Notes under the pieces: generated by a model
The model's input: the letters and a program-made list of their open reading frames with translations, nothing else
Told to the model about the DNA's origin: nothing
Databases searched by the model: none
Shown: in pieces, positions 20,686-29,900 of the stretch
How the letters are laid out: each line of letters begins with the position of its first letter
How positions within the stretch are numbered: position 1 is the stretch's first letter
NCBI RefSeq assembly: GCF_029525555.1
Contig: NZ_JAPDHZ010000008.1
Location: 496,001-560,000 of the forward strand
Length of the DNA stretch: 64,000 nt
Reading direction: 5' to 3'
Origin: Cohnella ginsengisoli
GTDB taxonomy: Bacteria > Bacillota > Bacilli > Paenibacillales > Paenibacillaceae
Translations under genes and position numbers: made by a program

Positions 20686-21780
20686 ATGCCAAAGGTTATT
20701 CATATTGGTGTTATGACAAGAAGAAAAGGAAAATCCTTCTTCGAATCCGGTTATTTCCGGCATATGCATAAAGAAGGAGAGAAGCTCGGTTTAAACGTCT
20801 ATTTTTTCTCGCATGAGGATGTTCATGTAAACAAACGTCTCGTATATGGGTATGTGCCTAAAATAAACGGAGGATGGATAAAAAAGCTGTTCCCCTGGCC
20901 GGATATCGTCATCGACCGTTACCGAAGCGGATGGACGCCGTCCTTCAAAGCACTCCGGAACAGCGGGTTGCTTCGCATCGCCAATCCCAAATTCACGACC
21001 AAGAACAGAGCAACGAAGCTCTTCGAGGATACGGCAAGCATGAGGAAATGGATCCCGGAAACGAAGCCTTACCATGCATCCACCCTGAAAGAGATGTTTA
21101 ACGCTCACCCCATTCTCTATTTAAAACCGGCAAACGGGACCGGCGGGGCCGGTGTCGTTCAATTAAGAAAAAGAAAAAACGGGATCTCCGCCCAGTTTCG
21201 TACTCGGGCCATGAAGGTGGGGAAGTACAAGTTCCCGACGATTGGGAAAGCCGTAACCGCTATGAACAGGTGGGTACAGAAGGAGAAAATCCGCGGTGGG
21301 GCTTTCCTGCTGCAGCAAGGGCTGGATCTGGAGCTCGTTCAGGGCCGGTGGGCGGACATTCGGCTATTTATCCAAAAGAATGGTTCCGGCAACTGGGAAG
21401 TGACGGGAATCGGGGTACGTCAAGCGGCGGCGGGAAGTCCCAATACCAACTTGATCGCCAAGGGGAATCAAGGTTATCCGTTCCAATCCTTTATGGAAAA
21501 GCATTTCGGGGAAGAAAAAACGCGCCAAATCCAACATGAATGCGAAGCGCTCGCTCACGAAACGGTAAAGGTTATCGAAAACCGCTTCGGGAGCATGATG
21601 GAATTCGGGTTGGACATCGGAATCGACAGAAACGGGCATGTATGGCTGCTCGAGGTCAACCCTAAGCCCTGCAAAGATATCATGTGGAAAATCGGCGAGT
21701 CCCAGAATTACCTCCGAACCGTGCGCCGGCCTCTACAATATGCCAAATACTTGGCGGAAAATAAGAACGGCACACCGTAG
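20686..21780 (+). CDS. YheC/YheD-like ATP-grasp protein (spore-coat associated family)
   Basis: 364 residues. The N-terminal ~110 residues form a pre-ATP-grasp domain (HIGVMTRRKG; VPKINGGWIKKLFPWPDIVI). An ATP-grasp fold follows: LYLKPANGTGGAGVVQL is the glycine-rich ATP loop, ADIRLFIQKNGSGNWEVTG a core strand, and MMEFGLDIGIDRNGHVWLLE followed by VNPKP holds the Mg-binding acidic and Asn residues. The family is linked with the endospore coat in Bacillales; its reaction is unknown, but the fold ligates a carboxylate to an amine using ATP. GAGGAGG precedes the ATG by 5 bases. It is monocistronic, closed by the hairpin at 21858. Confidence 0.85.
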   Translation: MPKVIHIGVMTRRKGKSFFESGYFRHMHKEGEKLGLNVYFFSHEDVHVNKRLVYGYVPKINGGWIKKLFPWPDIVIDRYRSGWTPSFKALRNSGLLRIANPKFTTKNRATKLFEDTASMRKWIPETKPYHASTLKEMFNAHPILYLKPANGTGGAGVVQLRKRKNGISAQFRTRAMKVGKYKFPTIGKAVTAMNRWVQKEKIRGGAFLLQQGLDLELVQGRWADIRLFIQKNGSGNWEVTGIGVRQAAAGSPNTNLIAKGNQGYPFQSFMEKHFGEEKTRQIQHECEALAHETVKVIENRFGSMMEFGLDIGIDRNGHVWLLEVNPKPCKDIMWKIGESQNYLRTVRRPLQYAKYLAENKNGTP

Positions 21781-21857
21781 GTCGGGTGCATCTAACAACC
21801 CAGACCGGAGATCGCAGTGTGAGTAGGGGAATCTGAACAAACCTTATATGCAAGTTC

Positions 21858-21881
21858 AGGGCCATCCGACGGGATGGCCCT
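21858..21881 (+). terminator. Terminator-like hairpin
   Basis: Perfect 10-bp stem AGGGCCATCC/GGATGGCCCT with a GACG loop. No T-run, so possibly a weak terminator or a boundary hairpin. Confidence 0.5.
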
Positions 21882-21909
21882 ATCGCTGCGAAGATCCTAG
21901 TCCTCTTCA

Positions 21910-21957
21910 TGGACAACAGTCTAATTAGACTATATAATATTTTTAGTCCAATTAGAC
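21910..21957 (+). promoter_or_regulatory. Sigma-A promoter with two operator copies
   Basis: -35 TGGACA (21910-21915), a 17-base spacer and -10 TATAAT (21933-21938). The perfect 12-bp palindrome GTCTAATTAGAC (21919-21930) fills the spacer. A second, near-perfect copy GTCCAATTAGAC (21946-21957) covers the expected start of transcription. Repressor bound to either would block RNA polymerase. The PadR gene at the end of the same operon is the obvious candidate. Confidence 0.8.
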
Positions 21958-21987
21958 CATAATCGTTATGAAAGGAGTGAAGGTTAA

Positions 21988-22830
21988 ATGATAAAATCGT
22001 TTTTAATGTTGGGTCAGTCTAATATGGCAGGCCGTGGATGGTTGCAGGAAGTCGACCCTATCTATAATGAGAAAATCAAAATGCTGCGCAATGGGCAGTG
22101 GCAGATGATGACAGAGCCGATTAATTATGACCGTCCGGTTGCCGGTGTCAGCCTGGCGGCGTCTTTCGCCGATGCCTGGTCGAGGGCCAATCCCGATGAA
22201 GAAATCGGGTTGATTCCTTGTGCGGAAGGCGGCAGTTCCTTGAACGACTGGCATCCGGAAGGCATCCTGTTTCAGCATGCTTTGTCCGAGGCCCGCTTCG
22301 CTTTGCGGTCCAGTCAAATCTGCGGAATCCTTTGGCACCAGGGCGAGAGCGACAGTTATCGTTCGCTGCATGAAACTTATTACGGGAAATTAACCTTTAT
22401 CATCGAGACGCTAAGAAACGAATTGAATCTTGAGGAGGTGCCGTTGATCATTGGCGGACTTGGCGATTTCCTTGGGAAGACCGGTTTTGGACAGCATGCG
22501 ACAGAATATCGGCAGGTCAATGACCAATTGCAGCGCTTCGCTAACGAGCAGCCTAATTGTTATTTTGTAACAGCGGCGGAGTTGACCGCGAATCCTGACG
22601 GCATTCATTTAGACGCGGTCTCGCAGCGCAAGTTCGGCTACCGCTATTTTGAAGCTTTTTCGAAAAAGTGTCATGTCCTGGAGCCCATCCCGGGTGAGGA
22701 GCAGTCGCTGAAAGTGGCGCGCGAATATTCGAAAACAGAACAGATCTACCTGAATAGCATGGATTTGGCTTCGGGTCGAATCACGTACGCGGAATACGAG
22801 GCGAAGATCGGGAGGGTTATGCAGCCTTGA
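21988..22830 (+). CDS. SASA-domain carbohydrate acetylesterase (SGNH-like)
   Basis: 280 residues without signal peptide, so cytoplasmic. The N-terminus LMLGQSNMAGRG holds the nucleophile Ser of the sialate O-acetylesterase (SASA) family. PCAEGGSSLNDWHP and GILWHQGESDSY are the family blocks II and III, and NPDGIHLD contains the catalytic Asp-x-x-His. It probably removes acetyl groups from an imported sugar. AAAGGAG precedes the ATG. It is the first gene of a two-gene operon: its stop overlaps the TTG start of the PadR regulator by four bases. It is transcribed from the operator-containing promoter at 21910-21957. Confidence 0.85.
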   Translation: MIKSFLMLGQSNMAGRGWLQEVDPIYNEKIKMLRNGQWQMMTEPINYDRPVAGVSLAASFADAWSRANPDEEIGLIPCAEGGSSLNDWHPEGILFQHALSEARFALRSSQICGILWHQGESDSYRSLHETYYGKLTFIIETLRNELNLEEVPLIIGGLGDFLGKTGFGQHATEYRQVNDQLQRFANEQPNCYFVTAAELTANPDGIHLDAVSQRKFGYRYFEAFSKKCHVLEPIPGEEQSLKVAREYSKTEQIYLNSMDLASGRITYAEYEAKIGRVMQP

Positions 22831-23375
22831 TCCCCTTACTCATCCTTGGCTTGCTTATCCAAAACCCCGGCGCTCACGGCTATGAACTACTGGCCCTCAT
22901 GGAAAAACGCCATTACCAATATATCGTAAGCTTCACGAAAGGCTCGTTTTATTACAATCTGCAGCAGCTTGAGGAAAAAGGCTGGATTGAACAGGTTCAG
23001 CAGAATCCTTCAACCAGTGGCCGCGAAATTCGGAGCTATAAAGTCACCGGCTCGGGAATGGCTGAATTCGAAAAGTTAATGGTCGAATACGGCACCAAGT
23101 CGGAATATGTGAACCTGCAATTTTATGGGGCGCTCCTCTTTGCCGATGAATACGACAAAAACAAACTGCTGGCGCTGATCCAATCGCAAATCGACCAGAC
23201 GAGAGCCCGAATCGCCCTTCTTGATGCGTACCTGTCCAACTCACAAGAACTCCCCGGCACAATCGATTACTACCGCCGCATGAACGAAAATTCCCTTTCC
23301 CATCACTTGGTTAACTTGGCGTGGTTTGAACAATTGAAGACAGCTATAGAGGCTATAGAGGGACCTGTTGCATAA
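22827..23375 (+). CDS. PadR-family transcriptional regulator
   Basis: 182 residues starting at TTG (22827) in a TTGA overlap with the esterase stop; GGGAGGG lies 10 bases upstream. The winged helix at ~1-85 has the PadR pattern (LLILGLLIQNPGAHGYELLA, FTKGSFYYNLQQLEEKGWIE, YKVTGSGMAEFE). The C-terminal helical domain (~95-180) mediates dimerisation, as in the Vir subclass. PadR proteins usually repress their own operon through short palindromes. The two GTC(T/C)AATTAGAC copies at the operon promoter fit this. Confidence 0.88.
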   Translation: MIPLLILGLLIQNPGAHGYELLALMEKRHYQYIVSFTKGSFYYNLQQLEEKGWIEQVQQNPSTSGREIRSYKVTGSGMAEFEKLMVEYGTKSEYVNLQFYGALLFADEYDKNKLLALIQSQIDQTRARIALLDAYLSNSQELPGTIDYYRRMNENSLSHHLVNLAWFEQLKTAIEAIEGPVA

Positions 23376-23399
23376 AGCCCCCTGTTGCGAGGGGGCCTT
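23375..23399 (+). terminator. Hairpin after the esterase-PadR operon
   Basis: AAGCCCCCT (23375-23383) pairs with AGGGGGCCTT (23390-23399), one bulge; no long T-run. Confidence 0.5.
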
Positions 23400-23459
23400 C
23401 CACTGCAAATTTCCCCAATGTGAAACCACCCATTTTAGGCAGCTCTTCAAACACTTTTC

Positions 23460-23738
23460 GGCATCCATCGCTGCCATTGAACTGATTGTTTTGGCCATTC
23501 CGTTTTCAGGGTCTTGCCGCAAAGGCGTTACTACCGGTCCAGGCGAGATCGAGTTCACTCTAATACGACGAGGTCCAAACTCGCCAGCCAGCATTTTCGT
23601 CAAATTATTAAGCGCCGCTTTGGTCGTGCCGTAAATTGGCAATAACAATTCGGGCATCTGTGCATTTACGGAAGAGATATTTACGATTGCACCCTCATGG
23701 TTCTTAAGGATATGCGGTAATGCCGCGAAAAATAAGCG
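23460..23738 (-). pseudogene. Short-chain dehydrogenase remnant (middle portion)
   Basis: About 95 codons matching the centre of an SDR: LFFAALPHILKNHEGAIVNI then SS (catalytic Ser), IYGTTKAALNNL (Tyr-x-x-x-Lys), and FGPRRIRVNSISPGPVVTPL. The cofactor-binding N-terminus is absent. Homology begins at about 23735, only some 15 bases inside the att-flank-like sequence at 23765-23787. Downstream of the PG-VVTPL block the frame shifts in an A4 run and no longer looks like an SDR. It is inactive debris at a likely recombination joint. Confidence 0.65.
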
Positions 23739-23764
23739 GTTGCGCTTAGAATTCCGCTGGTTCG

Positions 23765-23813
23765 ATGTATCATCTAGACGGCGAAATTGAAAAGGCACCC
23801 AGTCGGGTGCCTT
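23765..23813. repeat. Diverged relative of the att-flanking element, with hairpin
   Basis: CATCTAGACGGCGAA (23771-23785) followed by the perfect stem AAGGCACCC/GGGTGCCTT (23792-23813). The same order (CATCTATAGAGCGAA, then a hairpin with GACACCC/GGGTGCC) occurs at 39229-39271 beside an att-like site. A GGTTC lies upstream at 23756-23760, but the rest of the rlmH-end core is not conserved here. Confidence 0.45.
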
Positions 23814-23965
23814 CGCTTATGAAATCAATGTCGAGCCGTTTGGACATTGGAACTATTCCGATTTCCAATTTCGACCGCCAACTGCCCTAGAGTAACGTTG
23901 CCTGACGGATTGAATTGCAAAGAAAAGACGAGCTCCGCGTCGCCGCGAACACTCGCCCCCTATTC

Positions 23966-26900
23966 TTATTCCCGTTCGATCAAGCGCATTAACATCAACA
24001 CGACCTCTGCTCGCGTCGCATTAGACCCGGGCATGAACGTTGCATTCGGGTACCCGTTGATCGCGCCATTTGACGCCAGAATTTCCACGCTGTTCGCCGC
24101 CCATGACGGAATCCGATCTAAGAATGTCTTGCGGTTACTTGCATCCGCCTTCAATTGATAAGCATTCTGGAACAACACCGCAATCTCCGCTCGCGTAACG
24201 AACGAACTTCCTTTGACATAATGCTTGCCATTATGCGCTGAGCCGGATATTAGCCCATTCGCGTAAGCGGCGGCAGCGTAAGGCTTGCTCCATTCGGCCA
24301 GTTCGTTCCAATCGGCGAAGAACGCCGCAGCCGCGTCCAGGTCGGCCTGATTGCCGATGGTCAACTGCCTCGCTCGTACAAGCATCGCGATCGCTTCGGC
24401 TCTTCGCGTATCGCTGTTCGGAGCGAATACCTCAGGCGCTCGGCCGGCAACAAGACCCATCTTGTAAGCTTTTTCAATGGCCGCCTCAGCCCAAGGCGCT
24501 TCGGCATGCACATCCTTGAACGTGGACTTGGGCGGATTGCCATTGTCCGTCGAGCCATCGGTTTGTCCGGTACCCGCTGGTACGCCGTCTTTGCCTGGGT
24601 TCGTGCCCGGATTCGTGCCCGGGTCCGTGCCTGGATTCGTGCCTGGGTCCGTTCCTGGATCGTCAGACTCGTTGCCTTTCACAATTGTGACATCGTCTTG
24701 GGAAAGGTTGCCCACATAATCGATCGCCGTTAGCGTGATATAAGTTTTCTTGTCCGCGTTTAACGTACCGCTCATGCTAAACTTGCCCATATTGTCCGCC
24801 GTCGTACGACTTCCCCGACTGTCCAACACGGTAGCATACGGCACCGTACTGCCTTGAATCTGATAGCGACCTTCCGAATCGGTCACAATCTTGCCGTCCG
24901 GCCCCGTTTCGACGAACAAAGCAGGCGGAAGATGATTGTAATGGACGGCCAGACCATACTCGTATACGTCGCCCTGATCATTCTCGGCCACGATCCGTAT
25001 CAGGCTTGAACCGGCATCGCCATCGACAGAGATCGGCACGGATATCCGAGGCTCATAATCGGAACTGATGTAGATTCGATTAAAATTCGGCATATTCGTG
25101 ACTGCGTCGATCGTACCGTCGCTCTGCCACACTGTGAACTTCGCGTTCAGGTCCCTGGACTGTCCGTCCTCGGCGCTCACGTAAGTGGTCGCCACATCCA
25201 GCTTGAAGTCGCCGTTCACCGTAAGCACGTTGCCCAGCAGCGAATCGCTCGAGATCGCGCCCAAGCTCGGTGCCACATGAATGACGGGCGTCTTGACCAG
25301 CGGCACGTCGACGACGGCTGTAACCGTCGAAGCGCCATAAATAGAAGACGCGTTGGAATCCGAGGGGTCCGCGCTTGCATATGGCGTCACCGCAAGCTTG
25401 TAGCTGTTGCCCGGCTCCATCCCGCCGAAGTCAATAGCGAATGCGCCGCCAACCGCATCGTCGGCGGAGATTTGATACTCGATTGGTCTGCCTGCATGCG
25501 CGATTTGGTTGCCCGTCGGATTGCCGTCGCTGCCGATCTCATCCGTATACTTCAGAGGCGACATAACCGCGTTGCCATCGGCATCAAGCAAGCGAATCAG
25601 ATAACCGTGCGCATTGGAGACGGCGCTCCAGGTTGCATGGATCGTGCCGCCGCCGCCCGCCGATACCGATACCGCGCTGACCGAGTCGGGCGCAAGCGGA
25701 TTGACGACGTCCATGGCTTGCTTCGCGTTCAAACTTGCATACGGAATCGTCCTGGACGCATCGCTCTTCGGCGTTCCGATCAGCGTCACCCTCGGGTAAT
25801 ACTGCCCGCTCTGCAAGTAGCTTAAGTCTTGCGCCGTGAAGGCGTAGCTGCCCCCTGCGATTCCGTCCGTCACTTGCCCGGCAACGATATCGACCGTATG
25901 GACAAGCACGCCCGCGCCAGTCTGCGTCGGATCGTCGCCGTTGTCCGTCGACAACCGAACTTCGACCCGGTAGTCTTCCGTCTCCGTATCGAGACCTGTC
26001 AGATCCCAGCTTGCCGTGCGGGTGCCCGCATCGTACGTCGTGCCGGCGATCTTCGGAACAGGCGCAATGGCGATAACCGAACTGTCAAAAGACTGGCTCG
26101 AAGAGATCGTCCAATCTCCGGGTTGCCTGCCCAAGCGAATCATAATCGTGTTGTCGGACACGACTGCGGCATTCGCATTCGGGTCGTCATAGAAAGGCGT
26201 TCCGTCAGCCAATGTTACGGGATACGTCAAGCCGTACGGATTGCCATCGGGGTCTAAGATGCTCATATCTTCCGAATCGGCGGAGACGAGTACGGCATAA
26301 TCATCCGTCAAGCCCTCCGGGAACGACACGGTATGAACCGTACCCGAGTCGTTCGTCGAGATCGAGGGCGTAAGGGCAAGCGTCCGTAATCGGCCAGTCG
26401 AGTCGCTCGATGCGACCAAGCTTACGTTGGAGAAGGCATTAATCTGCCCGGCCGCGTTGCCGTTCTCATCGAACACAGTTTGCCCTGTCTGCTCCGACTG
26501 TATCGAACGCAGGGTCCGCCGCCCCACGCCGACAGAGCCGCTTCCATACGCATAGTTCACCTTGAGCCCGAAGCCGAGCACGCTGAACGTCGCATAGGCG
26601 TTCGTATCGCTAAGGCCGATGTTGCTGTTGAGCAACGTATACGGACCAATGGAGAACAGCCCGACTTCGATCTCCGGTATCTGGAGGCGACCATACAGCT
26701 GACCGTTCAAATTGTAGCTGCCGCCTCTGTAATAGGTGAGGTTGGCATTGCCGCCTGCCAGAATAACCGAGAAGTTCTTCAGAATATTGGCGGCGACTTG
26801 CATTTGATACGATACAGACGTATTGGTCACATAGATACCTGCTTGGAACTTATCGAAGACTTCCATCTTGAGCAGCTTCGGATTCCCCGACAGGCTGATC

Positions 26901-29900
26901 TGGGAAGGTCCGATCGCCAGCTGTACGTCGCTGAACTCAAGCAGGCCATTGCCGGGAATCAAGCTCCCTACTTCAAGGTCGCCGTTGATCAGAATCAAGA
27001 TCGGGGCCACGCCTTTATAGTTGCCTGTAATCGTGTCCGCCAGACCCGAGACGCCGCCGCCGACTCTGGTCAACTTCGCGATCGGCAGCGCGGGCGTTAC
27101 CGGAATGCCGTCGCCTAATCCGACGACGATCTTGATCGTGTCCGGAATAAACTGACCGGTCGCGCTGTTCTTCTTCAGGCTCATGTTCGCCGCGAAATTC
27201 GCCAGCTTCGCGTCCACGTCAAGGGCAACGGAGTACTCGCTCTCGAACGTATCGATCGAACCTTCGGCCGTTGCACCCAACCCGAAGCCGCCGAGCAGTT
27301 TCTTGGACATATCGTTGCCGGGGGTGAAGTAACCGTCCGCCTTGACCCCTTGGAAGCTCAAGCTTCCCTGACCGTCCGCGCCGTATTGAAGCCGGTCGAT
27401 ATTGAGACCGAACCCCACGTTGCTGCTGCCCGGCAGCGCCATTCCGAAGTATACCTTGCCGTCGAACATCATCGCATTGCCAAGCAGCGCAGCTCCGGTA
27501 ATTTTGGCTGTCATTCCGCTGCCCAGAACGGTCAGTTGGTTCCGGTTATCAAATGCGATCTCGACATTCTGCTTGTCAGGGTCCAGCAGCTCCCCATCCG
27601 GGTCCTTCGCATACTCGGTCACGTACTGGACGCCCTTCTCAAGCTCGATCGAAGCGTCGGATTCGGACAGAAGGTTGAACGCGCCTGCGACCAGGGTGAC
27701 CTTGTCCATCGTGATCGTGACACCGCCGCCGGCATCGTCGCGAACCCGCAGCTTGCTCTGACCGGTTGGCAGGTAGCTCGTCAGCCCGCCGTTAATGATG
27801 GTCGTTCCGCTGAACGCATATTCGCCCGTCACGGTCGCGCTTGCCGTGAAGCTGCCCTTCAATTTGACGATCGGATTGCGCCCCCCCAGCTGCTGGGTCA
27901 ATTCCTTCTCGCTTTGCGCCACGATGACGGAATGCTTGAATTGATTGTCGGATACGACGGCCATACTCCCGAACGCGGTATGGCTCAAGTTCTGAGCCGT
28001 TGCGATCGTGACTGATCGTTGTACGCCGTTAATGGAAATATAATAAGTAACATCCGTACTGTTGGACAGCATGCCGGCAGGTACGCTGACGACCAGCGAT
28101 GCGGATGTCGTTTGGGATACGGTCGCCGGCACTGTCGGATTAGGCGACGTGCCCAGCAGCACCTCTCCTCGGCCATTCATATTCGTTCCATACACCACAA
28201 TGGATTTGAATATGCCCGCCAGCTTGGAGTTCGGCGCGATGGATGCCATCGTTTTGGTTTTGACTGCACCTGGAATGGATTCTATATTCGTCGAATCGTA
28301 CAGCAATTCGACGGATTGGGTGGAGCTCTTCGTGACAGCCGGGCACGTATATACGCTCTTCGTCTGGTCTTGCGCGTCTGTCCTCACAAACGTACACGGA
28401 TATACGGATGTGAGGCCCGGATTAAGCGCATCCCGGAACTTGACCTGCGGCTTGTAGATCTTGCTCGGATCCTCCGGCGGCGCAAAGGTGAGCGGAATCG
28501 CTTCATTGATTTTTACCTTGACCGGATAATTCGAAAATTGTGCGTTGCTATTCGTCGTTACAGGTATCGCGATATCTTCGAAGTTGACGATCGCTTTTAT
28601 CGTAGCCCCAGCCACTAACTCAGTGCTTGAGGATACGGGCTTGATGCTAAAATCGATCCTTGAAGCGTAGGGATCGGACGGTTTCCCCTGCTTGTAAAGC
28701 GATCTCGTGTTCTCGAACACGCGCCAGATCTGAACGTTCGATACATATTTCGTCTGATCCGTGTTGACGATATGTAAATTAATCGTATCGCCCGCATAAA
28801 AAAGCCTCGAGATCCTGGGTCACTTGCGCCCCGCTATGATTCGCAACCTCTACTTCTATCGGATTCGAGACGATCCGCTCGACGAGAACCGTCACGACCG
28901 CATCGGTGAACGGCATCGCGAACGAATAGGTGCCATCCCCGTTCGACGTTGAGGGCAATACGACATTCAGCAGCTCGGATCGTACTTCAATCCCGGTAAT
29001 CTTGTACATCCGATGATCGTAGCTGCCTGGATTGACGGTCACAATGTCGCCCGAATGATCCGTCGCAAGCGCCCTCGCGGTCGCCTGCACGAAGGTCGCG
29101 CCCCCGGACAACGCCGGCAATACGACGCCCGGGATCGTGGCTCGTGCCAGGATGCTATGCGCGGCCTTGCCGTCCGTGGACGTCACCGACATGAAGACAG
29201 GCTCGCTCGGCATCGTGAAGGTATAGCGGAATTGATAGGTCGACGTATTGAACAGCGTATTCGTCAAAGGCGACGTTTTCGACGAGCTTTTGCCCACGAG
29301 CTGAACGCCAGCCGGAATCAGCCCCATCGACGACGTCTGCATGGATAGCAGGTCGCCTGGCAGAAAGTAATAGTAGTTGCCGTATTCATAAGGATACGCT
29401 CTTCTTGGATTCGGCTGGTTCGCATAATCGATCGTCGGATTCGTGAAGCCGGCCAGATTGCGAATATCGATTCGCTGGGCGGTGGCGGTATCTACCGTCA
29501 CTGTGATCGTTCTGGCGGCTGAGGTCGTATTCTTGCCGATCGTAATCGTCAGGCTCCACGGATGATTCTGGGCAACGCCGCTCGACACGACTTGTACGTT
29601 CTTCAGCGCATTGTTGCCTTGACCGTCTAAGACCCTGACGCTCTTGACCATTGCCGCAGTCAGCGGCGCGGACGGATTCGTCGTATCGATTGAATCGTTC
29701 ACCAGCGTAATGCTGTAATCATCTGCCGCTGCGACGGATAAACCCTGCGCGGGAATGAGCGTATGGCCTGAATAAGCCTGGAAGTCAGCCGTATTGTTCA
29801 AGCTGATCTTTACCTTATCGCTAATTGCCGTTGCCGGCCAGGCGACGATAATCGTCAGCGTATCGTTAGCCAGGCTTGTCGTCGACACTTGGGCCGTGAA

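Noticed and set aside
23364..23400. CCTGTTGCATAAAG resembling an IS6-family inverted-repeat end
   Set aside because: No partner end and no transposase; better explained as the PadR 3' end plus hairpin.
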